NCBI GenBank assembly: GCA_020062605.1
Contig: JAGUWA010000068.1
Coordinates: 1 to 8,635 of the forward strand
Length of the DNA: 8,635 nucleotides
DNA from: Parvibaculum sp.
GTDB taxonomy: Bacteria; Pseudomonadota; Alphaproteobacteria; Parvibaculales; Parvibaculaceae
Direction: 5' to 3'
Shown: in pieces, positions 1-6,974 of the stretch
How the letters are laid out: each line of letters starts with the position of its first letter
Position numbering within the stretch: the stretch's first letter is position 1
Program-made: the position numbers and the translations under genes
The notes under the pieces: generated by a model
Database searches by the model: none
Seen by the model: the letters and a program-made list of their open reading frames with translations, nothing else
What the model was told of the DNA's origin: nothing

Positions 1-700
<700 letters not shown>

Positions 701-721
701 GGCGGAACCACCGGCCGATGC

Positions 722-752
722 AAAGGGCGCCCTTCGGGGCGCCCTTTTTCTT
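722..752 (+). terminator. Rho-independent terminator of acnA
   Basis: A perfect 11-bp inverted repeat (722-732 with 737-747) encloses a TTCG loop closed by C-G, the especially stable cUUCGg tetraloop. It is followed by a T-rich run (TTTTTC). It starts 21 bases after the acnA stop and lies before the DUF1223 gene, so DUF1223 probably has its own promoter or depends on read-through. Confidence 0.93.
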
Positions 753-840
753 TGTCCCGGGTCGCCCCCCAATCACCTCAACGTGACTCGCTCCCGCGCG
801 GCGCCCTTCCTATTCTTGTCCGCGAAAGGAAACGACAATC

Positions 841-1572
841 ATGCCCGCCATTCGCATGGCGCTCCGGCTCTGTGCCCTTCTTGCCGTCTTCGTCCTCGCG
901 AGCTTTCCCGCGCGCGCCGGGGACAGCCCCATCGTGGTCGAACTCTTCACCAGCCAGGGCTGTTCCTCCTGCCCGCCGGCGGACGCCTATATGCGCGAAC
1001 TCGCGAACCGCGACGGCGTGATCGCGCTGTCCTTCAACGTGGATTACTGGAACTACCTCGGCTGGGAGGACACGCTTGCGAGCCCGGCCCATACCGAGCG
1101 CCAGCGCGCCTATGCACGCCGCCTCGGCCTCTCCGGCGTCTACACGCCCCAGATCGTGGTGAACGGCGCCGCCGAGGGCGTCGGCAGCAAGCGCGACAAG
1201 ATCGAACGGGAGATCGCCGACGCACGGACAACGCCGCTCCCGGTCGCGGTCTCCTTCACGGACAAGGGCGACACGCTGACGCTCGATGTCGGTGCCGGAA
1301 GGTCGCCGGGACAGCCCGTGACGCTCTGGCTCATCCGCTTCACAAAAGAGGAAACGGTCGAGATCGGCAGGGGCGAGAACCGGGGCCGCACCATGGTCTA
1401 TGCCCATGCGGTGCGCGAGCTGACGCCTGTCGGCATGTGGAGCGGCAAGGCGATGAGCCTGACGCTGCCGAAAGGCGATCTCCTCGCGGGCGGTTTCGAT
1501 GGCTGCGTGGCGCTTCTTCAGGCGGGCAAGGGCGGGCCGATCCTCGGCGCCGCGCAGATGGCAATGAACTAG
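841..1572 (+). CDS. Secreted DUF1223 (thioredoxin-fold) protein
   Basis: This 243-residue protein belongs to the DUF1223 family, which has a thioredoxin-like fold and no firmly assigned role. Residues 1-26 look like a Sec signal peptide: basic start, hydrophobic stretch LCALLAVFVLA, and an ARA-type cleavage site before GDSP, so the mature protein should be periplasmic. VELFTSQGCSSCPPAD at about 34-48 is the family hallmark and holds a CxxC pair (Cys41, Cys44) like a redox site. YTPQIVVNG near 101-109 supplies the Thr-Pro element expected next to such a site in thioredoxin folds. A single further Cys lies at 222. The ATG at 841 is preceded by AAAGGA at 825-830, ten bases away, and starts exactly at the signal peptide. 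The gene sits behind the acnA terminator and converges with the DUF4340 gene. A disulfide role is an inference from the motif only. Confidence 0.92.
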   Translation: MPAIRMALRLCALLAVFVLASFPARAGDSPIVVELFTSQGCSSCPPADAYMRELANRDGVIALSFNVDYWNYLGWEDTLASPAHTERQRAYARRLGLSGVYTPQIVVNGAAEGVGSKRDKIEREIADARTTPLPVAVSFTDKGDTLTLDVGAGRSPGQPVTLWLIRFTKEETVEIGRGENRGRTMVYAHAVRELTPVGMWSGKAMSLTLPKGDLLAGGFDGCVALLQAGKGGPILGAAQMAMN

Positions 1573-1576
1573 CGGT

Positions 1577-2716
1577 TCAGGGCGTCATCTGCTCCGGCAG
1601 CGGGCTCATCGCGTCGGCAGGCCCCGCCTCGCGCGTCAGCAGATCCATCGTCTGGGTGAGCTGGTTGCCGAGATCCTGCGGCAGCTTGTAGGTCCAGGCC
1701 GAAAGCCGTGCATCGAGTTCTTCGGCCCGCTTTTCCACAGGCGCGATATCCTCGCCCTCCGGCACCAGCGCCGGATCGGCCTCCGCCTCGAACTTCGCCC
1801 AGAGAGCGCCGCCCTCGCCCGCCATCCGCATGGTGAGGCGCAGCCCGTCGAATGTCTCGAACACGGCGCGCGGCGCATCGTCCGGAAACTCGAGCGTCTC
1901 GGCAGGCGCCACATCGTCGAAGGACGATCCGAGGATCGCGGTCGCTGCCTTGTTCGCGACCGGCGCCCCGCGCGACACGCGGCCTTCGGGCGCATTTTCG
2001 ATAGCGAAATTTTCGTCACCCGGCCCACGCGAAAGCAGAACCGGGCTCTCGGTTCCCGCCCAGAGCGTGACGCGGGCAAGCTTCTCGCGCGGAATGTCGA
2101 TGAAGGTGGGATCGAGCCAGTCGTTCACGCTCTTGTAGAGCGGCAGCCGGCCGCGCGCGAGAAAGGTTTCGTCCTCCTCGTCGCGGCGCACATAGATGAG
2201 GCCTTCGCCTTTCACATCCACCGCCCGCTCGGGCACCTTGCCGACGAGAAGACCGGCGAGCCGCTCCTCGCCGTCGAAGAATTCGACGCGCATCGCCGAA
2301 CCGATATCCTCGGGTTTCAGCAGGCCGAGATTGCGGTGCCATTCGGGATTGGCCGTGCGCGGCTCGTAGGCTTCCATCTGACCGACGCCGAGCAATGTTT
2401 TCTTGATGAGGCTTTCGCTCACCGGATAGCCGCCGCGCGAAGGCGCGACCCAGCCGCCATCCGCATCGCGCTTGAGTTCGATCTGCGAAACGCCGTTCAT
2501 GCCCCGGCTCGCCGTATAGACGATCCGGTCGACCCGGTCGAGTTTCGCATCGAGCCCCTCGAAGAGCGGATAGGGCACGAAGCTCGTCCGCACGCTGCTC
2601 CGGTCGTTCACGACGGCAACGCTTGCGGCAATCACCGCAATCAAGGTGGCGGCGGCAAGCAGCGCGAGGTTCCGCTGCGGCTTGTTGTTCCAGAGGGTCT
2701 GCCACATGACCTTCAC
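1577..2716 (-). CDS. DUF4340 domain protein, last gene of the Gld-like ABC operon
   Basis: This 379-residue protein has one N-terminal membrane segment (about residues 17-37) followed by a long, probably periplasmic, region. The DUF4340 call rests on three things: the pattern of a membrane anchor followed by repeated beta-rich units, the segments GGWVAPSRGGYPVSESLIKK and MRVEFFDGEERLAGLLVGK, and its place directly after a GldG-type gene, where this family usually occurs. Its function is unknown. The start is ambiguous. GTG at 2716 overlaps the upstream stop by four bases (GTGA), typical of translational coupling. ATG at 2707 lies three codons further in, with GAGGG about ten bases upstream of it, and would give 376 residues. 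Its stop lies 4 bases from the convergent DUF1223 stop and I see no terminator between them. Confidence 0.85.
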   Translation of the reverse strand: MKVMWQTLWNNKPQRNLALLAAATLIAVIAASVAVVNDRSSVRTSFVPYPLFEGLDAKLDRVDRIVYTASRGMNGVSQIELKRDADGGWVAPSRGGYPVSESLIKKTLLGVGQMEAYEPRTANPEWHRNLGLLKPEDIGSAMRVEFFDGEERLAGLLVGKVPERAVDVKGEGLIYVRRDEEDETFLARGRLPLYKSVNDWLDPTFIDIPREKLARVTLWAGTESPVLLSRGPGDENFAIENAPEGRVSRGAPVANKAATAILGSSFDDVAPAETLEFPDDAPRAVFETFDGLRLTMRMAGEGGALWAKFEAEADPALVPEGEDIAPVEKRAEELDARLSAWTYKLPQDLGNQLTQTMDLLTREAGPADAMSPLPEQMTP

Positions 2717-4662
2717 GCCCTCTTTTCCACGCGCGCCTTGCGGCGGCGATACCGCAGGATGGCCGCCACACCCGCAACGACCGCAAGCAGCAGCGGCATG
2801 AGGGCGATGTTGAAGAAGCGAAGCTGCGCGCCCAGCCGCTCGACATCGCGGCGAAGATCGCCCTGCACGTCGCGCAGCGCCTTGCGGCTTTCGAGAAGTT
2901 CGCGGCGGAACTGCTTGATGGCCGCCGCCTCCCCGTCGTCAGGTCCGCCGCTCGCGGCATCGGCGTTCGCGCCGCCCGTCTGCAAGGCGGTGAGGTTCCG
3001 TTCGGCCGTTTCGATCTTCTTCTCGAGCGTTTCCTGCTCGGCGAGGAAGCGCCGTTCGGCCGAGCGGCGAAGCTCCTCCACCACGACGAAGGGCCGGTCG
3101 GACTTGCTGCGCGCCCGAAGCGAGATGAGTTCGTTCGACCCCATCAGATTGTCGATGGCGGACATGATGAAGACGGCGTTGTCGGCGATCGGCTGCGCCA
3201 CGCGCTCGCCAAGATAGGATTCCGTCCTGACCCAGAAACGGTCGTCGAAAATGTCGCTATCCGCGAAGACGATGATGTTCGCGTCCTTCTGCGATTCCGC
3301 GACATGCGGTCCCGCCTTCTCCTTGGAGCGGCGGGGCGAGGCGGCGCCTTCCTGCGCCACGGGTTCTTCCTCCGGCGGGCCGGAGAACGCGCTCTTCACC
3401 GGACCCGACAGCCGCGCCGCGATGGCGTAGCGCTGCTCCGACGGCTTGAAATTGCGAAGGAGATCGTCCGGGCGCGGCCCCTTCTTCACCTCTTCGACAT
3501 CGTAGAGCTGAGATTCCTCCGACGTGGTGACGAGCGGCGAGAACACCGTGGTCGCGTTCTCGACCGGCGTGAAATAGCCCACCGTGCCGAGATTGAGGCG
3601 CGAGACATTTGCCGTCACGAGATCGTTCGCATCCACATTCTCGCGCGGCACGGCGAGCCAGAGCACATAGTCGCTCTCCTGCCGGCGCGCATCGAGCCCC
3701 GTCTGCACGCGCTGCGCGAGCTTCCGGTCGCCGGCGATCTTCGAGGCGTCGTAATGCACGCCCCAGCTTTCCAGAAGCGGCCCGAGATCGGACTGCTCCG
3801 TGTAGCCGCGTATCGGATCCCCGTTCGGCCCGGCCGTGAGGCTCACCTCCGAATGCGGATCGACGAAGGCAAGCACATGCCCGCCCCGCATCACGAACTG
3901 GTCGAGCGCATAGAGCGTCGGTGTGTCGAGCGGCCTTGGATGCGCAATCATCAGAACGTCGACACGATCCGGCACCTTCTGGAACTGCTGCTCCAGGAAC
4001 TCGATCTCGAAGCGGTTGCGCAATTCTTCATAGATCATGAAGGGCAGCGAATCGCCGCGCATCGCCGACATGAGGCCGCCCGTTCCCGTGTCGAGCGGGA
4101 GATTGGTGACGATGCCGAGCACGGGGCGCTCGGGCCGGCTCAGGTTCTGGATCATCCGCGCGATGTCGTATTCGAGATACTGCTCGCGCTCGTCGCTGAA
4201 GAAGGGAATGGCTTCGAGCCCGTCCACCGAATTGGTGCCCACAAGGCCGAAATAGATGATGTCGCCGCTCTGCGTCGGCGCGCCCTTGAGGCCGAGCGAC
4301 ATGGCAAGGTCTTCTTCCTCGGAGAAGGGCTCGGGCTCGATCACCTCGAGGCGCACCTTGCCGCCCGACGCCGCGCGGATTTCTTCCAGCAGGTCGCGCA
4401 CATGGCCCGCATAGGTGCGGATGCGGCCGTAATCGGTCGCAAGCTTTTCCGAATAGAAGAAGCGCAGCGTGATCGGCTCCTCGATCGCCGCGGCGACTTC
4501 CCGCGTGCCGTCCGAGAGCGTGTAGAGGCTGCTCTCGGTGAGGTCGATCCGCGCCGAGCGAAACACGACGTTCGAGAACATGTTCACCGAAAGAAAGAGC
4601 ACGGCAAGCAGCACCAGCATGATGATGCGATAGGCCGAGCGGCTGATCTGCCCGTTGAACAT
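2713..4662 (-). CDS. GldG-family ABC transporter auxiliary protein
   Basis: This 649-residue protein is of the GldG / 'ABC-type transport system involved in gliding motility, auxiliary component' family. The name reflects family history; nothing here implies gliding. It has an N-terminal membrane helix (about 12-33), then the conserved RIDLTESSLYTLSDGTREV (38-56) and a large soluble region with DVLMIAHPRPLDTPTLYALDQF (235-256) and GGHVLAFVDPHSE (260-272). Residues 424-460 form a charged, Pro/Glu/Lys-rich linker. ANIIVFADSDIFDDRFW (461-477) follows. Two helical, coiled-coil-like stretches at about 530-562 and 580-612 are split by a Gly/Ala/Asp-rich gap. A second helix (616-636) and a very basic tail end the protein. 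The large domain is therefore probably periplasmic, held by helices at both ends. The ATG at 4662 follows the permease stop by three bases with a G-rich ribosome site. The stop overlaps the next gene. Confidence 0.93.
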   Translation of the reverse strand: MFNGQISRSAYRIIMLVLLAVLFLSVNMFSNVVFRSARIDLTESSLYTLSDGTREVAAAIEEPITLRFFYSEKLATDYGRIRTYAGHVRDLLEEIRAASGGKVRLEVIEPEPFSEEEDLAMSLGLKGAPTQSGDIIYFGLVGTNSVDGLEAIPFFSDEREQYLEYDIARMIQNLSRPERPVLGIVTNLPLDTGTGGLMSAMRGDSLPFMIYEELRNRFEIEFLEQQFQKVPDRVDVLMIAHPRPLDTPTLYALDQFVMRGGHVLAFVDPHSEVSLTAGPNGDPIRGYTEQSDLGPLLESWGVHYDASKIAGDRKLAQRVQTGLDARRQESDYVLWLAVPRENVDANDLVTANVSRLNLGTVGYFTPVENATTVFSPLVTTSEESQLYDVEEVKKGPRPDDLLRNFKPSEQRYAIAARLSGPVKSAFSGPPEEEPVAQEGAASPRRSKEKAGPHVAESQKDANIIVFADSDIFDDRFWVRTESYLGERVAQPIADNAVFIMSAIDNLMGSNELISLRARSKSDRPFVVVEELRRSAERRFLAEQETLEKKIETAERNLTALQTGGANADAASGGPDDGEAAAIKQFRRELLESRKALRDVQGDLRRDVERLGAQLRFFNIALMPLLLAVVAGVAAILRYRRRKARVEKRA

Positions 4663-4665
4663 CCC

Positions 4666-5400
4666 CTACCCCGCCTTCTTCATGTCGACCACGATGCCGC
4701 AGGCGATGAGCCAGGCGCCGATCAACGTGGTGAAGTAGACGATGTCGCGAAGGTCGATGACGCCACGCGTGATCGCCTCGAAATGCGTGAGGAAGGAGAA
4801 CGACGCGATGGTGGACAGCACCTGCTGCGGCGCCCAGCTTGCGAAGAAGTCGATCACGATGGGAAGTCCCGACACCGTGAAGAGAAACGACACAGCGACA
4901 CTCACGACGAAGGCAATCACCTGGTTGCGCGTCACCGCCGACAGGCAAGAGCCGATGGCGAGATAGCCGCCCGCCATGAAGAAACTGCCGAGATAGCCCG
5001 CAAGCACGACGCCGTTGTCCGGGTCGCCGAGATAATTGACGGTGAGCCACATCGGAAAGGTGAGCGCGAGCGCGATGCCCGAAAAGGCCCAGGCGGCCAG
5101 AAACTTGCCGAGCACCGCCGCCCAGAGCGGCACGGGCAGCGACAAGAGAAGCTCGATCGATCCCGAACGCCGCTCTTCCGCCCACAGCCGCATGGAAATG
5201 GCGGGAATGAGGAACAGGTAGAGCCAGGGATGGAAGTTGAAGAAGATCGTGAGGTCGGCCTGATCGCTCTCGTAATAGGCGCCGAGATAGAAGGTGAAGG
5301 CGCCCATCGTGAACAGGAAGATCACGATGAAGATGAAGGCGAGCGGTGTCGCGAAATAACCGCCGAGCTCGCGGCGGAAAACGGCGAGAAGTTCGTTCAT
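4666..5400 (-). CDS. ABC-2 type permease (GldF/NosY-like)
   Basis: This 244-residue inner-membrane protein has about six hydrophobic segments (near 18-38, 56-70, 98-122, 131-156, 162-182 and 220-238), the normal size and topology for an ABC-2 permease subunit. Family marks are the N-terminal ELGGYFATPLAFIF, the cytoplasmic coupling segment MRLWAEERRSGSIELLLSLP (70-89), and the late PQQVLSTIASFSFLTHFEAI (191-210), followed by TRGVID. It should form the membrane channel for the ATPase encoded just upstream. Its ATG overlaps the ATPase stop by four bases (ATGA), and its TAG lies three bases before the GldG start, so the three are co-translated. The substrate cannot be told from the sequence. Relatives include GldF of gliding bacteria and NosY of copper/nitrous-oxide systems, but no nos genes are present here. 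Confidence 0.94.
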   Translation of the reverse strand: MNELLAVFRRELGGYFATPLAFIFIVIFLFTMGAFTFYLGAYYESDQADLTIFFNFHPWLYLFLIPAISMRLWAEERRSGSIELLLSLPVPLWAAVLGKFLAAWAFSGIALALTFPMWLTVNYLGDPDNGVVLAGYLGSFFMAGGYLAIGSCLSAVTRNQVIAFVVSVAVSFLFTVSGLPIVIDFFASWAPQQVLSTIASFSFLTHFEAITRGVIDLRDIVYFTTLIGAWLIACGIVVDMKKAG

Positions 5401-6362
5401 GCCGCTTCCTTTCCGCCCGCATCGGATCGCGTCAGGCGGCGGAACACTTCGTCGAGACGGCCGGCCTCTCCGTAAAGCGCGCGCACCTGCCAGTTCTCCT
5501 CGCGCGCAATCCGCGCCACGGCGTCGACCAGCATCGTGTCGCCTTCGCCCGAACGGGCGGGAAAGAGCGTGAAGGTCGTCTCGTCGCCGCGCGGGGAAAC
5601 TTCGATGCTCTCGATGCCCGCGAGCGAGCGCAGCTTCTCCGCCGTTTCCACCGTCGTGCGGCCGCCAAGCGTCAGCGACACCGCATTGTGGTAGCGCGAG
5701 CGCGACATGAGTTCGGCGGGCGTGCCGTCCGCAACGATCCGGCCGCGGTTGATGATGAGCGCGCGCGTGCAGATCGCATCCACCTCTTCCAGGATATGCG
5801 TCGAGATGACAATGGCCTTCTCGGCGGCCATGCGGCCGATGAGCTTGCGCACTTCGAATTTCTGGTTCGGATCGAGACCGTCGGTCGGCTCGTCCATGAT
5901 GAGGACGGGCGGATTGTGGAGGATCGCTTGGGCCAGGCCGACACGGCGGCGGAAACCCTTGGAGAGCGTGTCGATCGGCTGCTCGAGAACGCCGGCAAGT
6001 TCCGTCGCCTCAACCGCGCTGTCGATCGCCTTGTCCGCCTCCGCGCCCGAAAGACGGCGCACCCGCGCAATGAATTTGAGAAAGCCGCGCGCCGTCATGT
6101 CGCCATAGGCGGGCGCGCCTTCCGGCAGATAGCCGATCATGCGCTGCGCATCGAGCGTCGAGGTGACGATGTCGTGGCCGCAGACGCGCGCCGATCCCGC
6201 GCTCGGTGCAAGAAAGCCCGTCACCATTTTCATCGTTGTGGATTTGCCGGCGCCGTTCGGCCCGAGGAAGCCGAGTACTTCGCCCTTGGCGACGGAAAAG
6301 CTGATCCCGTCGACGGCGGTGAATGGACCGAACTGCTTGGTGAGCCCGTCGATGACAATCAT
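5397..6362 (-). CDS. ABC transporter ATPase (GldA/NosF-like), first gene of the operon
   Basis: This 321-residue cytoplasmic ATPase powers the permease encoded next to it. From the start chosen, Walker A GPNGAGKST is at 34-42, the Q-loop region GYLPEGAPAYG at 77-87 has Glu81 where classical ABC ATPases have Gln, the signature LSKGF is at 133-137, Walker B VLIMDEP is at 153-159 with the D-loop GLDP just after, and the switch His189 lies in ISTHILEEV. LPE in the Q-loop is common in this export subfamily. Residues beyond about 230 form a C-terminal domain of the type seen in ABC-2 exporters. The ATG at 6362 was chosen because AGGTGG sits seven bases upstream and relatives begin at MI-LTK-FG. An in-frame ATG at 6404 would add 14 residues (335 total). 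The open frame continues to 6836, but that extension crosses an intrinsic terminator and does not look like protein. The stop overlaps the permease start. Confidence 0.94.
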   Translation of the reverse strand: MIVIDGLTKQFGPFTAVDGISFSVAKGEVLGFLGPNGAGKSTTMKMVTGFLAPSAGSARVCGHDIVTSTLDAQRMIGYLPEGAPAYGDMTARGFLKFIARVRRLSGAEADKAIDSAVEATELAGVLEQPIDTLSKGFRRRVGLAQAILHNPPVLIMDEPTDGLDPNQKFEVRKLIGRMAAEKAIVISTHILEEVDAICTRALIINRGRIVADGTPAELMSRSRYHNAVSLTLGGRTTVETAEKLRSLAGIESIEVSPRGDETTFTLFPARSGEGDTMLVDAVARIAREENWQVRALYGEAGRLDEVFRRLTRSDAGGKEAA

Positions 6363-6369
6363 CGGCTCG

Positions 6370-6375
6370 CCACCT
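6370..6375 (-). promoter_or_regulatory. Ribosome binding site deciding the ATPase start
   Basis: AGGTGG on the minus strand lies seven bases before the ATG at 6362. The alternative ATG at 6404 has only AGGG two to three bases away, which is too close for good initiation, so 6362 is preferred. Confidence 0.65.
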
Positions 6376-6448
6376 GCTGCGCCCGCGGCTTTTCCGCTCG
6401 CCATATCCCTGTCAGACCGGTTGATCGCGTCTCTCCCTCGAGCGTCGC

Positions 6449-6473
6449 CGGAGCGGCCTTTCCGGCCGTTCCG
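6449..6473 (-). other. Leader hairpin upstream of the ABC operon
   Basis: Bases 6449-6458 pair with 6464-6473 around a five-base loop; nine of ten positions match as transcribed on the minus strand (one A-C mismatch at 6453/6469). It lies about 90 bases before the ATPase start and is not followed by a T run, so it is not a terminator. It could stabilise or fold the operon leader. Function is inferred only. Confidence 0.45.
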
Positions 6474-6525
6474 CATCGCGCGCCGTCTCCCGCTCTTCCC
6501 CCGAAAAGCTCGGCAAGACGGGCTT

Positions 6526-6554
6526 GTGTAGGACAGGGCGCAGAGCCCTTCAAG
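6526..6554 (-). promoter_or_regulatory. Candidate promoter of the ABC operon
   Basis: On the minus strand CTTGAA (6554-6549) and CTACAC (6531-6526) are separated by exactly 17 bases. This resembles the alphaproteobacterial housekeeping form CTTGAC-N17-CTATAT (five of six and four of six matches). Transcription would begin near 6519, giving a leader of about 157 bases that contains the 6449-6473 hairpin. It lies downstream of the 6617-6654 terminator, as an independent operon promoter should. No experimental support is possible from sequence. Confidence 0.45.
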
Positions 6555-6616
6555 TGAAAGATGCTTCATCTGGCGGCAGCGCGCCACCACGCCCGGAAGG
6601 CCGCGGAAAGGCGCAC

Positions 6617-6654
6617 AAAAAGAAGCCGCCCGGGAGGGGGGAGTCCCGGGCGGC
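6617..6654 (-). terminator. Intrinsic terminator, minus strand, upstream of the ABC operon
   Basis: A perfect 11-bp GC-rich stem (6625-6635 with 6644-6654) with an eight-base loop is followed on the minus strand by TTCTTTTT (6624-6617). On the plus strand the same stem has no adjacent T run, so it works leftwards. No protein gene on the minus strand ends just upstream: the next minus-strand gene ends at 7453 and has its own terminator. It must therefore end either a non-coding transcript arising around 6660-6900 or a prematurely terminated leader of the ABC operon. Confidence 0.8.
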
Positions 6655-6896
6655 GGAGCTGTCGCTCTTTTCTTGGAAGACGTTGTCTCTCCCCGGGGGA
6701 AGGGGTGGCCCGGCTCCCCCAACCCGGTGGGGCTGGGGGGCTGATGAAACCGGAACGTCGCAGGGAACCGGGCCAATGAGGCAACGATGCAAAGATGGAG
6801 GTTCAGTGTGGCTGCCCAAGGGCTGAAACAAGGCAATATTGTGGTTTCGCCCTTATTGCCGTTTCAGCGAAAAAGCGCTGCTCTCCGCGGTTTTCG
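6655..6896 (-). ncRNA. Candidate structured RNA (small RNA or attenuated leader), unidentified
   Basis: No credible gene occupies this stretch, yet it folds from end to end. Hairpins are: 6868-6873/6891-6896 with an inner GCG/CGC; 6823-6829/6861-6867 stacked on 6832-6838/6854-6860; and a rod with 6672-6676/6816-6820, 6681-6689/6778-6786, 6707-6713/6768-6774 and 6716-6720/6735-6739 capped by CCC/GGG. The minus-strand reading ends directly in an intrinsic terminator with a T tail, which favours that strand. Against it, two closing pairs are G-T on the plus strand and would be A-C mismatches on the minus. I find no SRP RNA GGAAG-AGCAGCC core, no tmRNA tag and no RNase P motifs, and the weak outer stem does not fit 6S RNA well. 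The exact ends are unknown and I saw no convincing promoter. Confidence 0.35.
6823..6867. repeat. Long inverted repeat in the 6363-6974 gap
   Basis: CTGAAAC (6823-6829) matches GTTTCAG (6861-6867), and GGCAATA (6832-6838) matches TATTGCC (6854-6860): 14 perfect pairs with a two-base bulge (6830-6831) and a 15-base loop. There is no T run on either side, so it is not a terminator. It may be the first hairpin of a transcript or a protein-binding palindrome. Confidence 0.75.
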
Positions 6897-6974
6897 TAAC
6901 AATCGGGTGACGGCGGCGCGTTCCTCGTGCCATGCTTGTGCACAGTCCCGGCCCGAACCAGCGAAAGGCGCCGC

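Noticed and set aside
829..850. tmRNA-tag-like AACGACAA sequence before DUF1223
   Set aside because: It overlaps the ribosome-site-to-start region of a clear gene and no tmRNA-like structure surrounds it.
3304..5475. A 723-codon plus-strand open frame antisense to the GldG and permease genes
   Set aside because: Its product is extremely rich in Arg, His, Glu and Asp with no recognisable domain, as expected from the antisense frame of GC-rich genes, while the minus strand encodes clear family members.
6691..6740. G-quadruplex from G runs on the plus strand
   Set aside because: The runs are separated by a long central loop and are complementary to nearby C runs, so ordinary hairpins are more likely.
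6752..6769. GTTC repeat on the minus strand resembling the alphaproteobacterial LexA box
   Set aside because: The two GTTC units are separated by eight bases rather than the required seven.
6672..6820. 6S RNA identity for the rod-shaped fold
   Set aside because: The outer closing helix is only five base pairs and the bubble is 29 against 4 bases, which does not fit the 6S layout I know; a covariance search could overturn this.
6363..6836. N-terminal extension of the ATPase frame up to 6836
   Set aside because: The extra 158 residues are Pro/Arg/Ser-rich without homology signs, cross an intrinsic terminator, and precede a start with a good ribosome site and a family-typical N-terminus.
6895..6925. 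GGAAC and a downstream GTT on the minus strand resembling an EcfG stress promoter
   Set aside because: The spacing is one to two bases too long and the -10 reads TGTT rather than CGTT.
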